From positions 310,001 through 374,000 of the forward strand of contig JBAOKB010000177.1 in assembly GCA_037044905.1 (NCBI GenBank): a stretch of 64,000 nt of DNA, given 5' to 3'. The notes below the pieces were generated by a model. The model made no database searches and was not told where the DNA came from. It was given only the letters and a program-made list of their open reading frames with translations. The stretch comes from Hortaea werneckii (Eukaryota > Ascomycota > Dothideomycetes > Mycosphaerellales > Teratosphaeriaceae). Shown here one piece after another: positions 33,272-44,378 of the stretch (position 1 is the first letter of the stretch; every line of letters begins with the position of its first letter). The position numbers and the translations under genes were made by a program.

Positions 33272-35033
33272 ATGTCTTCAATGCAACTAGCAGGACTCTC
33301 GTTCGCCACCTTGACACCATTCCTATACCCATGCTTGGACAGCGCATGGTGTACAAGTAGACATGTGACTCGAAATCTACGGCCTCGAAAGAGGCTTCTC
33401 ACAATTCCTCAAACACGACTCCAGAGCTCTGCGGCATCTGCATCTGTGGATGTGAATAAATACGACCATCTCGATCCTTCCCCGCCGGACTACAGCAGCC
33501 AGCCCTTCACCGACTCCTGCACTATTACCCTCGCCTCAGGTTCAGGTGGACATGGATGCATCTCCTTTTTGCGAGAGAAGTACATTGCGCAGGGACCTCC
33601 GAACGGCGGCGATGGCGGCACTGGAGGGAATGTCTATATACAGGCGATTAGAGGCGAGACGAGTCTACACAAACTAGCAAGACGAGGAGTTCTGAAGGCT
33701 GAGCGGGGAGGAATGGACAGGGCAGATTGCGGGGAGGTAGCAGAGGCGAGGACCTATTGGTGCAAGTCCCGGTGGGCACAGTCGTCAGGGAGATCTCTCG
33801 CTATGACCCGCTGGCGGAGGAGGAAGCTCAGGATAGGAGGAATAAAGGATACGGGCGTGACCTCGAGGATGACGATCCCGACGCCGAGGACGATGGAAGG
33901 AGTGTGACGGACCAAACGCGCAAATGGCGAAGAGACCGATGGCTTCTCTATCCTGGCACGCTACCCAAGTCTTTCACCTCTGCCGATTTCCCTGCTCTGC
34001 CTCGTCCACGCCGCAGTAATCTCGTGGCTACTGAGCCACCAGCACCTATCCGACTGGACCTGAGCGAACCGATGGATCGACCTCTCCTGCTTGCAGCCGG
34101 CGCGATGGGTGGACTAGGAAATCCGCATTTCGTCACCAAGAGCATACCACGTCCCAAGTACGCGACTAAGGGCGAAGAAGGGACACGAATCGAATTCCAA
34201 TTCGAGCTCAAGCTTCTCGCAGACGTGGGATTAGTTGGACTGCCGAATGCAGGGAAGAGCACTTTGCTACGAGCTCTGACGCGGTCGCGAACCAGAGTGG
34301 GAGACTGGGCTTTCACAACGCTTGCACCGAATGTTGGTACGGTGGTTCTGGACAATCATTCCCGTCGCCCATCGACTTCGCTGCAGTCTCAACAAGCGCG
34401 TCAGGAGGGAAGAGAGCCCGTACAAACTTCACGATCGCAGACATTCCTGGGTTGATACAGGATGCGCACCTCGATAAGGGACTTGGGCTTGGCTTTCTGC
34501 GACATATCGAACGTGCGGCCGTGCTGGCGTTTGTAGTGGATCTCTCAGCTGAAGAGGAGGCAGTGACAGCCTTGAAGGGTTTGTGGAAGGAAGTGGGAGA
34601 ATATGAGAAGCTTCGTGAACGGGAGACTAATGCTGCGACGCAGCGTGCTCAGCCGGATGAGGACGGCATGGTTGCCTTTCAACCTTTCGAAAGTTCCATC
34701 TCTCCCGGCATGGATCCTGAACCTCTGATGAAGGGCGAGGGTGACAACATTCTTGATCCCGTTGCAGGTCGCAAACTCCCCGAATTGAGCTTACCGCCTA
34801 TTTCGAGCAAGCCGTGGTTCGTGGTTGCGACCAAAGCAGATGTCGAGGGGACACAGGAGAAGTTTAGGGACTTGCAGAAGTACTTGAGACAGGTCCAAGA
34901 CGGTGAGGTGGAACATCCGAGCGGAAAAGAAAATGGTTGGAAGAAGCAGGTCGCCGCTGTTCCAGTGTCCGCCATCAACAAGGCGGGTGTACAGGGTATC
35001 CCGGAGCTGATTGTCACTCTTCTCAATGGTTAG
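33272..35033 (+). CDS. MTG2: Mitochondrial Obg-family GTPase; two frame breaks
   Basis: A basic, Ser/Arg-rich N-terminus suggests mitochondrial import. The Obg domain shows [27 protein letters not shown] and VPVGTVVRE, interrupted by an acidic insertion ([12 protein letters not shown]). It resumes with [13 protein letters not shown], then a GTPase domain with G1 [10 protein letters not shown]3 DIPGL and G4 as TKAD (usually NKxD). Breaks lie at 33708-33713 ([11 protein letters not shown] frame) and about 34351-34356, just before the segment ending in FTIADIPGL. One added base at each gives 587 aa. Obg GTPases support assembly of the large mitochondrial ribosomal subunit; this role is from family knowledge. 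Confidence 0.88.
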
Positions 35034-35962
35034 AGAGCTATTCTTCGCTGCAACTGGATTGGCTAGCAGTGGAATACCATTAATTTTCCGCCCTTCTCTG
35101 TGTGATCTCACCTTTCTAGCTGCAGAGCTAAACGTCTTTTCACGCTTTCAAACGGTCAAGCTCCCCTCACTTCAACCTTCATCTGCTTCGTCTTGCCAGA
35201 ATAGGAGCTTTTGCGCGTTAGACTTTGGACAGCCCCTAGCTGCCACTCCACCCAGCTCCAATGAGATGACACGTTCCAATGATAGATGATTTTATAAGGA
35301 AACATACATGTGCATTGAAGTTAGCTTTGGTCACGAAGTATTAGAGCCGTCGTTGCTACCTGCACGTGTAGAGCATGCTACAAGGCATCTCGGGATAAGA
35401 GCCAATCTGAACAACCAAGCAGTGAATACAGTCCGAACTAAATAGAGGATATTTCAACTGGCAATACCGCTCTACAACGATGATTTCCGTTATGTATCTT
35501 GGTCTCTACGCTACTGTATATCACCTCCGGTTAGCCATACTCCTGTAGCAATAATGAGATAACCAAGTTACACGCTTCTTATAGAAACTTGAAGTTTAGA
35601 CTGTAGCCACGCCGCCACCGCCACGCGGGGCTAAATTTCCCGGCGGTCGCTTCGGCTCGCTGTCCAGCTGGACTGTGTTCCCAGCCCTGCAGCTGCTTGA
35701 CTGGCTGTCGATCGTCGAACTTGGAACCATCCACCATGCTAGTCTCTGCCGGCCTTGCTATTCCTCGCGCAACTACTCCCTCCAGGCTGAGGTTTTCCGT
35801 TGTCCATGCCTCGACATCTTGAAACCTGCGGAGGCCGCGACTGGACTGCGACAGCGACGTGACGCCGCTAGAACATGTACTCACGACGCCGGAAGGCCAG
35901 AAAGGACCACCGCCCACGACCCCACCTACATCATAGCATAGCGCGACGGCGGCGATAGCGAC
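35034..35962. other. Intergenic between MTG2 and the BTB gene
   Basis: About 930 bases with no recognisable coding. The minus-strand ORF over 35579-36574 is mostly a shadow of the BTB gene. Confidence 0.5.
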
Positions 35963-37659
35963 ATGGTTTCTCACCACCGCCTGCCCTCTGCTTCCTCGCA
36001 TGACCTCCCCGCCACCTACGCGCCCTCGGCGCCGCCGATTCCTACAGCAGCGTCGGCACCAAGGGCACCGTCTTCTGTAACGTCCGGTCGTTCCCACACC
36101 CGACGGCACAGGCACGCGCGCTCCCATCACGGTGGGACCAGTAACTCGGCTACGCAAAATGAGTTCCCTATCTTCTCGCACAGCGGCGACGTCGAAATTC
36201 TCCTCCAAAGCGCGGGCGGGAAGAAAGAGGTTAGGTATCTCCTCCACCGCTTGATCCTCAGTCAGTGCTCCGGCTTCTTCGAAGCTGGCACTCGTGCAGA
36301 ATGGAGCGGGAGACCGACAGACAATGGCCTGGCCAAAATCAACGAGAATGACAGCATGACTGCGGGCAGTAGCTCGCGGGCGAGTAGCTTGGACGGCAAC
36401 AGGAGTGCTTCGTTCGATGCGCAAATCGGCAGAAGACGATGGAGATATGTCCTCGATTGGCGGGGAGCTGCAGACGACGAAGCGCCTATGCTCGTACAGC
36501 AAGAAGACCCTCCTTCCCTCTTTGGCAGCAGAGGACCGCCAGCTGTGCAGCGAAATAAACCTCCAGCCTCTCATTCGAACTTCTTTCGCAGCGCCACCGC
36601 CAATATGTCAAACCTGACTCTGAACGAGCAACGCTCGCCGACAAGCGCACAGCCCGACCTGGGTGATGAAATTCTGAAAGACTATGACAATCTTTTCCGG
36701 ACTATGTATCAGTACCCGCCCCTCCTGGATGCTGCGAACATCGCCACTGCATACACTGAGTGCAAGGCCCTGCTACACCTAGCTGACATGTATGATGCGC
36801 TGGAAATTGTCGGCAGTAGGGTAGATCATCATCTGCTACGATTTGGAGCGCGGCTGTTTAAGCAGATAGCCAAGTATCCGCCTTCGTACCTCAAGCTGGG
36901 TTACCTCGCCCGTTCGCGAACAATCTTCACGGAAGCTCTGATACATGTTGTGGGGCAGTGGCCACTAGCTGCTCCTCAGCTTCGGGCTGGGCAGATCGAT
37001 GCTATAGTCGTGGATTTAATCGAAGATAAGGTCGACGAGCTAGCCGAATTACAGGAGAGGGTGGAAGCGAAGTTATGGCGGTTGACGCTAACGACCAACA
37101 GAGGCGAGAGATGCACACCGAGTAATGACTATCTAAGCTGGCTTGCCGTTTCTCTCTTCAGACAGTGGATAGCAGAGAACACAACCCCTGCGCCGACACC
37201 AATCCTCAAGGACACCTCGAATAGCGGAGGCGCGCAAGCGGGAGCGAGCAGCAGAGCGGCCTCCAGTCAAACCGGCAGCGTCAATGCCAGGAACAGCAGC
37301 AGTACTAGAGTCGGCGCAAACCACATCGCCTCCCAACACGCACCAGCACGGCCCCTCCACCTCCAACGCCTAGCGCAGGTCGCGTCTACCGCCTCCTCGG
37401 CTCCAGCTCCCTCACTGCGTACCTCGGCCATGACGAAACAAAACGCTTCCTCAAGCTCTCTCCAGATCTCTACACGCGCGAGAATCTCAAACGGTTCGAG
37501 CGTAGAATGGACGAAGTGAAGAATCTAGCCCGCGATACTGTGAGGCCGCTGATGCGGAATTTCCTGGAATTGGATTTGAGTGCATTCGGAACTCCTGCGG
37601 GTCTGGGATATCTGACTTGTACGAGGGTGGAGGATATGGATCTGCCATGGGATGATTAA
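35963..37659 (+). CDS. BTB/POZ domain protein; one frame break near the C-terminus
   Basis: After a disordered Ser/Pro/His-rich N-terminus, residues about 70-110 look like the start of a BTB fold (GDVEILLQSAGGKKEVRYLLHRLILSQCSGFF). It is split by a Ser-rich loop and resumes at DNLFRTMYQYPPLLDAANIATAYTECKALLHLADMY. The annotated frame ends at 37519, but the next frame carries a clearly coding tail (GRVYRLLGSSSLTAYLGHDE to VEDMDLPWDD, stop at 37657). Adding one C to the CCCC at 37352-37355 joins them, giving 565 aa. BTB proteins often serve as dimerisation modules or Cullin-3 adaptors; no specific partner is proposed. Confidence 0.8.
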
Positions 37660-38204
37660 ATGGCGGTTTTGGATGGCACGCCCTACTGCGAGTGTCTCAG
37701 AAGTTAATGAGAAAGATAGGGGTTCTGGCATGATTGATGATATGGAAATTGATGGACATTTGGTACTCCGGGGCAGGCGAGAGTACAATTGACGTGATGG
37801 AGATGGCAAATACCCTTTTGTTTGAAATTTCGCTACTCGAATACGACCGTACGAACGCTGCAGTGCGCAAGCTGTTCCTGACGTCTGATCATACATGAGA
37901 ATCTTTATAGAATCTCTGTCCTTGATTTTGGTCACCCGCCTCGGTATGCTCCGCTGCCTCTACGATTATAATGGTCATCCCTGTCCTGACCAAAGTCTGA
38001 TGTCTTCAGTCACTCAGCGCATCGTGGTTGGTAGATAGCATTAAGAGCGAAAAAGCTAACGGGGATTCATAAGTAAAGAGAGATCCTGCTAGTCGAAGGA
38101 TTCATACATCGAGTTTGAACTATAACGCTAGATGATGACACTCAACGAGAACAGCGTCACGTACCCTTCATAAAATGCAGACCATGGCCACGGTGCTCAG
38201 CGGA
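37660..38204. other. Intergenic between convergent BTB and NmrA-like genes
   Basis: About 545 bases of 3' flanks. No gene was recognised. Confidence 0.5.
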
Positions 38205-38987
38205 TCAGCCAATGATTCTGCTTTTGAGCCCCTGGCCCAGGTATCCAAGCAAGACGCCCCAGGTCTGAGTAACCTCGCCAGTCGCCCCAACGCCGACAGC
38301 CTCGCCCACGAACTCGTCCTTCCTCTCCGCTATCTCGCAGAAAGCCGCACCGAGATCTGCATACATGAGACACGGGGGCGGCATTTCGTCGACGGATAAT
38401 TTGTGTCCTGTTCTCGTAGTGCCATCGGCGTTGTGGAGCGATGGCGGGTCGACGATGATGTAGTCAAAAAGACCCGGAGCTTCTTGGACCTTGGACGAGA
38501 GCAGATCGCAGGCTAACTGCAGATCGGTGTAGACGTAGTGCAGGACGAAATGGCCTACTAGCTTGCCCCATTCTCTCCCAGACTGGAACTTCTCGTTGAT
38601 GCCTGCAGAGCGGAGCATGAGAATCGTAGGCTTGGTGTAACCAGCGCTAGCTTCCTTACGAAGCTGCTCCAGCGCGGATATGATCGCTTTGGTTGTGTCT
38701 TGGGCCAGGCTGAGGCCTGGCTTGCTTTCATTAGTGGCGATGCACATGTGCACCACCTCCGCGCCTTTGAGACATTGCTTGAGTGAAGTTCCGTCGTCAG
38801 GGGTTCCCTCGAAAATGTTAAGCTTGAACGCCTTGGTGCTTTCAAGGTCAGGGAACTGGGTCAGGAGCTTGGCTTTGTTTCGGACTAGAACATTGAGGCT
38901 GAGATCTTTGGGAGGATTCTCGAGTAGACATCGCAGTACTGCTGAGCCTGTGGCGCCTGTGGCACCTAGTAATGCGTACGTTGGCAT
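38205..38987 (-). CDS. NAD(P)-binding NmrA / averufin-oxidase-A-like protein
   Basis: A single exon of 260 aa with an N-terminal Rossmann motif (ALLGATGATGSAVLRCLL) and the fold of atypical SDRs: VLVRNKAKL after the second strand, VVHMCIATNE, ILMLRSAGIN, DYIIVDPPSL. The classical SDR YxxxK is not evident, as expected for the atypical group. Related fungal proteins are annotated as averufin oxidase A-like or NAD(P)-binding domain proteins and may act in redox steps or as sensors. A TATA box lies 84 bases upstream. The frame is intact. Its likely place is the cytosol. Confidence 0.83.
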   Translation of the reverse strand: MPTYALLGATGATGSAVLRCLLENPPKDLSLNVLVRNKAKLLTQFPDLESTKAFKLNIFEGTPDDGTSLKQCLKGAEVVHMCIATNESKPGLSLAQDTTKAIISALEQLRKEASAGYTKPTILMLRSAGINEKFQSGREWGKLVGHFVLHYVYTDLQLACDLLSSKVQEAPGLFDYIIVDPPSLHNADGTTRTGHKLSVDEMPPPCLMYADLGAAFCEIAERKDEFVGEAVGVGATGEVTQTWGVLLGYLGQGLKSRIIG

Positions 38988-39071
38988 GTTGTGCGCTTAT
39001 ACAAGAAGACTTTCTGGGGGCAGTAACTGTCAATGTGTTGAGAGACTCTTGCTCCCCCAAAATACTCCATC

Positions 39072-39077
39072 TATATA
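39072..39077 (-). promoter_or_regulatory. TATA box of the NmrA-like gene
   Basis: TATATA about 85 bases upstream of the start codon on the minus strand. Confidence 0.4.
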
Positions 39078-39934
39078 GTCACTCTGTCGACCAAGTATGA
39101 TGACGGTATCACCGAATCCTGCGCGTCCTGTACGCTACAATGACAAGCTGCAAGGTCCGGATCTATCGACCGGACTCTGCGGCTTCTGCGCATTCATCTC
39201 CCTACGTCATGCAAGACACGACACATCAGTACGCGCGACATGTACATAGTATATGAGACGACCGAACTCAAATCAATGGCTTCCTGCTGGGTTGAAAGCT
39301 CGAGGAAAAGAAAAAGACAGCAGGGTTTTAAGGTGAAGGAAGCTGGATTCACGGCACGTCATTATCAGCTTGTGCAAAAGGTGACATTGATTGGGGTGCT
39401 GACAAGGTGTAGCATCAATCACAACATGGATCAAGCACGATCAAATGTCTTGCTCGAAATGAGCTTGCCTTATGACAAAAATTGCAGGCACAAGTCCTTA
39501 CGTGTGAAAGTACCATTTCGTATTGCAGGCTAAACCTGGCCCTCAGCTGTACGAGACAGAGGACACTTGAGGAGCGGAGTTAATTACATGCCACCAGAGT
39601 ACATTTTGGTACACATTGCTTTCCTCCATTCTTGCTTCAATCCATCATTGCAAGCTGCTCTCGAAGGCGGGAAAACGTATGAGAAGCCTTCAAAGCAGTA
39701 ATTCGTTTCGCAGGCTAGTCTGATCTGTCAGTGCGCTGGGCAGCAGATCCAAGACGAGCCTGATCAAGCATATGCTGTAAGAGTGTGCATTGGTACACGT
39801 TACGCTTTCCCTTCAACGTCCCGTCCCCTGTTTTCAGATTCAGTCCAGGCCTTTGTGAAGTCTCCATATGCGCAAAAATTCGGTGAGATGACTGCGCCCG
39901 CAAGAAGCAGGCAAAGTGTGGTTGTCGCAAAGCC
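39078..39934. other. Intergenic between the NmrA-like and JmjC genes
   Basis: About 850 bases with only short unrecognised ORFs such as 39240-39533. Confidence 0.5.
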
Positions 39935-41410
39935 TCAACTCCACCAGAAATTGACAGAGGAGCTGGTGGTCAAGCTCTCAACGTAGTGCCACCAGCCCAG
40001 CGGCACATACAGACAATCTCCTGGATTCAAAACCACCTCCTGATATTGGGCTTCCTTGAATTTTGGAAACTTTCTGTCAATCTCTCGGCGCACATTTGCG
40101 TCCCCGTTGCGACCCAGCAAACAAGCGACATTTTCAGAGATATCGACTTGGCTGGTGTTCTCCATGTTGATGCCCTCCTTGGTGACACCCATTGGATACA
40201 ATTTTGGCGTTTCATGCGGAGCGTACAAGCGGACGTATTTGAAGCCGACCACTTGACAGAGAATGTTGTGGTGAGGATCGGTGTGCAGCGGTGTCCTAGT
40301 GCCGGAAGGCCCCAGCCAAACATTCACAAGCGGCTCGCGCAGGAATGGTGCACTGCTTAAACCTGCCGTCTTGAGCGTCGCTTCATCCGTAATGACTGGA
40401 GGTGTGGACCAGCAGTAGTCAGGGGTCATGATATCTGCCCTGAGCGCAGGGATCAGATCGAAGAGATCTGTTTGAGCTAGGTAGCCCATTTCGCGAGGGC
40501 GTGAGGGTAGCAAATACTTGTTCGTGAATTCGGCGAATGGCATCATCTTTTGGCTCCAATCTTTATCGGAATACAGCTTGCCTAACTCGATGGGAACAAG
40601 TCGACGGCCACCGAGAGTATGCTCCATGAGATAGCGGGGGCTCTTCCACAGCCTCGAGGCGGGCCAGTGGCGCGTGACTTTAGGGATGACAAGAGGTTGT
40701 GTTATAACGTCAAGCCACTCCTGAAACTCCGCCAGATCAAGTGTGCTGCCAGCCTTTGATACTCCAACCCTCGTTTGCAAGGGCCAGGGCTCGTAAATTC
40801 TGAACGCCGAAGGGTACTTGTGTAACTCTCCGGCAGGGAGCATTTCGCTCAACTGTTGGAAGATCGTGTTATGTAGCTGTCTCCTCCCGGGCGCACCTGA
40901 AACCTGGAGGGACTTGTCTAGAACGGCAATGATCTTGCTCAGCCAATCGCCAGCTTGTGGCGCATTCTGGAGTTCTAGGCGTTGTTCAGGACTCAAATCT
41001 TCTCCAAAAGATGCGAACCTGACCCTCAATAGGTGGACAGCCTTGAAGAGGCAAGCATCCTCATACAGCCTGCACCAGCACTTTTGCACGCTTGAGAAAG
41101 GACGAGCATTAAGCCGTTCCTTGGCGATTGTCAGCACTTCATCAAATCTCTGAGCAATGGTCTTCAGAGGCGCTTGGCCACATTCTTTGATACAGTCGTT
41201 TGGAATGACTTGGCTAAGCCCTTGGGAGACTATATCCGCCAGTCGCTCTAGGCGCCCACTGGGATGGCGCGTAATGCCGCCCGTCTGAGCAACGGTCTGT
41301 GAAGGCATTTGCGCTTGGTCGATCTCGGGCGTACTCTCGGTTTCGGCTTCGCTTTGTGTAAGATCTGTACTGCTGCTAGAAGTGGAGCTGGAGCTGATAG
41401 AGAGCGGCAT
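39935..41410 (-). CDS. JmjC domain protein (JMJD5/KDM8-like 2-oxoglutarate oxygenase)
   Basis: 491 aa from the first Met. The JmjC core occupies the C-terminal 230 residues. It has the iron-binding H376-x-D378 in PLHTDPHHNILCQ, the GFKYVRLYAP strand and the distal H475 in VPLGWWHYVES. The sequence before it (LVIPKVTRHWPASRLWKSPRYL, GRRLVPIELG) is typical of JMJD5-like hydroxylases. Family members hydroxylate protein residues; demethylase activity is disputed. The N-terminus is Ser/Thr/Glu-rich and matches one unit of a tandem repeat whose other unit lies in the upstream ORF (41466-42128). The frame is open about 28 codons upstream of this Met, so the true protein may be a longer fusion. Confidence 0.85.
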   Translation of the reverse strand: MPLSISSSSTSSSSTDLTQSEAETESTPEIDQAQMPSQTVAQTGGITRHPSGRLERLADIVSQGLSQVIPNDCIKECGQAPLKTIAQRFDEVLTIAKERLNARPFSSVQKCWCRLYEDACLFKAVHLLRVRFASFGEDLSPEQRLELQNAPQAGDWLSKIIAVLDKSLQVSGAPGRRQLHNTIFQQLSEMLPAGELHKYPSAFRIYEPWPLQTRVGVSKAGSTLDLAEFQEWLDVITQPLVIPKVTRHWPASRLWKSPRYLMEHTLGGRRLVPIELGKLYSDKDWSQKMMPFAEFTNKYLLPSRPREMGYLAQTDLFDLIPALRADIMTPDYCWSTPPVITDEATLKTAGLSSAPFLREPLVNVWLGPSGTRTPLHTDPHHNILCQVVGFKYVRLYAPHETPKLYPMGVTKEGINMENTSQVDISENVACLLGRNGDANVRREIDRKFPKFKEAQYQEVVLNPGDCLYVPLGWWHYVESLTTSSSVNFWWS

Positions 41411-41643
41411 TGCAGCCGTTTCACCGCCTTCTCTGCTGCCGACGAAAGCTATGTCGTTGTCGTTGTCATTGGCAACTTGCCTGCTGCCAATAAGAATCGG
41501 CTTCTACTTCTGAAATATCCATACTGCTGCTAGAAGTAGAGCGGGAGCTGATTGCAGCCGGCGTTACAGCCGTTTCAGCGACTTCTCTGCTCCTGACGAA
41601 AGCTACGTCGTCGTCGTCATCATTTGGAACTTGCCTGCTGCCA
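41369..41643. repeat. Two imperfect tandem repeat units, about 121 bp at 154-bp spacing
   Basis: The unit at 41369-41489 resembles the unit at 41523-41643: ACTGCTGCTAGAAGT, GCAGCCG/ACAGCCGTTTCA, TCTCTGCT, GACGAAAGCTA and AACTTGCCTGCTGCC all recur. Read on the minus strand both encode GSRQV-acidic-AFV-SRE-ETA-SS-Ser-rich. The spacing is not a multiple of three. Confidence 0.8.
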
Positions 41644-42128
41644 AGGTAAAGCACGTCGTCGTCATTGTCATTGGTACCTTCAGCGCTGTGGGTTGTCACC
41701 TGCGGCGTCGTTACGTTCGTGGTCCAGAGTGGCTCGGCGCTCGTAGTGTTGTGGTTGCCGACGTCTTGGTTCTGGGACTTTACTGCGTTGTAAATGTGCC
41801 TGATGAACGCTCTGTTTCGCACATATCGTGCTTCGTTGTAATTTGCAGCAGCCTTGTCGTCGTCGCGGAGTACATCTAGGCGAAATTCTGAGATGCAACT
41901 AGGGTCGCCAAGGATGTCTGGTGTCTCATATAGCCACGCCGGGAATTCATAGTCTTCGCCGTATGTTTTGCCATTCAACCATACAGAGTTATAGAGGCGA
42001 TGAATCAAAATTTGGTCGCTGTAGGCGAACTCGATGCGATTGCGTGGGTCGCTGAAGAACCCGGACCGCTTTCTGTCGCGAGGTCGGGCGAGCCCGCCGG
42101 GCGGTACCGAGGACTGCGGGTTCATCAT
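41466..42128 (-). CDS. Probable N-terminal part of the JmjC protein (or separate hypothetical protein)
   Basis: 220 aa. Residues about 20-115 look folded (RIEFAYSDQILIHRLYNS, GEDYEFPAWLYETPDIL, ARYVRNRAFIRHIYNAV), with no family recognised. The rest is acidic and Ser/Thr-rich, with GSRQVPNDDDDDVAFVRSRE repeated in the next frame just downstream. At 41486-41492 (coding TATTGGC) removing one base, or adding two, joins this frame to the JmjC frame through a second copy of GSRQV. That would give one protein of about 730 aa. Because other genes here carry similar breaks, I favour one fused gene, but two adjacent genes cannot be excluded. Confidence 0.5.
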   Translation of the reverse strand: MMNPQSSVPPGGLARPRDRKRSGFFSDPRNRIEFAYSDQILIHRLYNSVWLNGKTYGEDYEFPAWLYETPDILGDPSCISEFRLDVLRDDDKAAANYNEARYVRNRAFIRHIYNAVKSQNQDVGNHNTTSAEPLWTTNVTTPQVTTHSAEGTNDNDDDVLYLGSRQVPNDDDDDVAFVRSREVAETAVTPAAISSRSTSSSSMDISEVEADSYWQQASCQ

Positions 42129-42680
42129 TTGCAGTTTATCTACACTACTTTGTTAGCACTGAACGTAATGATGTTGCAAGAAATTTATACTGGTGGCAAC
42201 GCGCGCAAAACAGCAGCAGTCTACTTGGTCATGTTGTGTCAGTTTTTGAAGCAACTCTTGACTTGTAGGCTGCCTCACTGTTGTGTTCGAGGCAAGTGCG
42301 TCCATGAGGAAGGTGCGGCCATGGGAACTTGCAGCCTAAGGCATCTCTGTTGATGATCGCCTCCACTACCTAGGTATCCACTGACTTTTCGGTAGCGGCT
42401 CTATCAAGGGAATGCTTAGGTGAGTATGTGAGGGTAACATGACACGCTTTGGACGAGTTTGGAGGAACATCTGAACTGATTGTAAAGTAAGTGAAGACAT
42501 ATCCATACATTCATAGCTCTAACGCCGGCCGCAATGCAATCCGTGACCACCATGACCTGTGCGCCTGTGACCAAGAAGACACACTATAAATCACATGTAT
42601 TACGTTGGCCCTTTTGCCATATTGCGAAAATGCCTCAACTTTTCGCGAATCACGCAAGCCCGATTTGTTCTTGGATGCCC
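42129..42680. other. Intergenic upstream of the JmjC locus
   Basis: About 550 bases. The sequence just before 42128 contains GTGCTAAC and AG signals on the minus strand that could belong to a 5' UTR intron. No gene was seen. Confidence 0.4.
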
Positions 42681-44378
42681 TTAGTACACCTTCGCAAGCT
42701 TACTCCTTTCTCTCAGGACATGTCCGTACTGATAGAAGACAAACGGAATCAGACTGAGCCCGGCACCGAATAGACTCAGAATCAATCCCGCATACTGGCT
42801 TCCAACGTTGTGGAAAAATTGACTTGCAAACAGGGGCGTTACGGCTCCCAGCGTATTCCTCATGAGACCTTGTCCGGCAATCGCGGAGCTAGCATTCGTA
42901 CCGTAACAGTCTGCAGTGTAACTATAGGTCGACTCGAAGACGAAGTAAATGCCGAAAGCAATCGGAGCCAGGGCAATGACAGGCCCAACCCAAATCAGAA
43001 AGGCGTATTGGGTGAACGAGTAGATGAACAGTCCGATGGGCAGTAAAGGCGCACCAAGCATGGCGCCATACAGGCGGTCCTCAGGTACGACTTTCCGGTC
43101 CGGGTTCTGGACAATCTTCTCGTACTTGCCCATCTGCAAATAGTTGGCCAGCCATCCAAGCGTAGTACCGATGCAGAGGGAGATGTAAGGTAGACCGGAT
43201 ACACCCTCAGACCAGCCACGCTTCTCGCTGAAAGTAATCGGGATGACGGAGAGGAAGAGGAAGACGACACCCCAGCAGAAGGCAATCCAGAACCCAAATG
43301 CGAACACAACAGGCTCCGTCGACAGCATCTTGACAGCTTTGACAGAAGATGCTTTGAGCATAGACTTGAGTGTAGGCGTGTTGATGTCCTCAGCAGCGAC
43401 GTAGCGCTGATCCCCTGTTGCTTTGCGGAGCGCCTTGGCGCGCTTGTGGAGGTACACCCCACCTCGTGTCTCTGGGAAGAAGATAAAGACGACAAGGAGA
43501 AGCGGGATGTTGGAGAGGCCTTGGATACCTTCTATCCAGCGCCAGCCGATGCTTTGGTCGATGAAGCCGGCGTAGATGGGAGCAGCGACGGTACCAAAAA
43601 TGGCAATGAAAGAGAACATTGCCATGGGTCCACCTCGTTCACGGGGCTGATACATGTCGTCGAAGGTACCGCCGACCAGGATGGTGCCGACACAACCAAA
43701 GAGACCGAGCAAGCATCGCATTACTATGATTGTGCTGATGTTCTGCCCCAGTGCCAAGCCAATGAAGCAGAGGGAGAAGCAAAAGTACGCGCCCGCGTAA
43801 ACAATCTTTCGTCCAACAAGCTCACAGAAAGGAGCCAAGATCATAGGTGCGACAGCGCATGTCATGTTGAAGGTGAAAAGGCCCAGCTGACCTTCCGTAT
43901 GACTGGCGTTCAAATCCTTGTTCATCGAGCTAATTCCGGAAGAGTATGCCGTTGTTGCCAGGCCGATGAAAAGAGTCATCAAGTTGAGGATGGTCGTGAT
44001 AAAGCGTTTGTACCATGGGTTCCAATTGAAGGGGTTCTCTTGGTCTCCATCGGCGAAGTCGATGAAAATGTACTCCTGCCCATTCTTGTTGACGACCTCA
44101 GTGAGGGTGAGCGGAATGTCGGCATCGACCTCTGTTAATGGGCCATGATCTTGGTGCTGCGCGGATGCTGGCGCCTCCTCATTCTCGTCCTTCTTGAGGT
44201 ACTTTCCACCGATCACTCGACCTAACCGTGCCGCGCTGGCCTCGTTTTTCTCGACTTCTGATCGTGTGTCCGGGGTGACGCCCTCTGGAGTTTCGTTCTC
44301 TTTCTCACTCTTAGCTGTCCAGGCCGAAGGCGTCCGCGAGGGGTCGCCCCCTGGGGCTGTGGAGCCAGGATTGGACAT
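42681..44378 (-). CDS. MFS transporter, DHA1 drug/polyamine type
   Basis: 565 aa in one exon, starting at the Met at 44378 (MSNPGSTAPGGDPSRTPS). A cytoplasmic N-terminus of about 130 residues ends in the typical DPEN-like pre-TM1 sequence (DQENPFNWNPWYKRFI). About 12 membrane helices follow, with the loop 2-3 motif variant CELVGRKIVYAG and FGCVGTILVGGTFDDMYQPRERG (TM5 region). This matches fungal DHA1 multidrug, fungicide or polyamine exporters of the plasma membrane. The frame extends 55 codons upstream without family-like sequence, so the later Met is chosen. The gene is intact and the substrate unknown. Confidence 0.9.
   Translation of the reverse strand: MSNPGSTAPGGDPSRTPSAWTAKSEKENETPEGVTPDTRSEVEKNEASAARLGRVIGGKYLKKDENEEAPASAQHQDHGPLTEVDADIPLTLTEVVNKNGQEYIFIDFADGDQENPFNWNPWYKRFITTILNLMTLFIGLATTAYSSGISSMNKDLNASHTEGQLGLFTFNMTCAVAPMILAPFCELVGRKIVYAGAYFCFSLCFIGLALGQNISTIIVMRCLLGLFGCVGTILVGGTFDDMYQPRERGGPMAMFSFIAIFGTVAAPIYAGFIDQSIGWRWIEGIQGLSNIPLLLVVFIFFPETRGGVYLHKRAKALRKATGDQRYVAAEDINTPTLKSMLKASSVKAVKMLSTEPVVFAFGFWIAFCWGVVFLFLSVIPITFSEKRGWSEGVSGLPYISLCIGTTLGWLANYLQMGKYEKIVQNPDRKVVPEDRLYGAMLGAPLLPIGLFIYSFTQYAFLIWVGPVIALAPIAFGIYFVFESTYSYTADCYGTNASSAIAGQGLMRNTLGAVTPLFASQFFHNVGSQYAGLILSLFGAGLSLIPFVFYQYGHVLRERSKLAKVY

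Noticed and set aside
35579..36574. 331-codon minus-strand ORF
   Set aside because: Long but antisense to the BTB gene's N-terminus; Arg/Ser-rich composition typical of a shadow frame.
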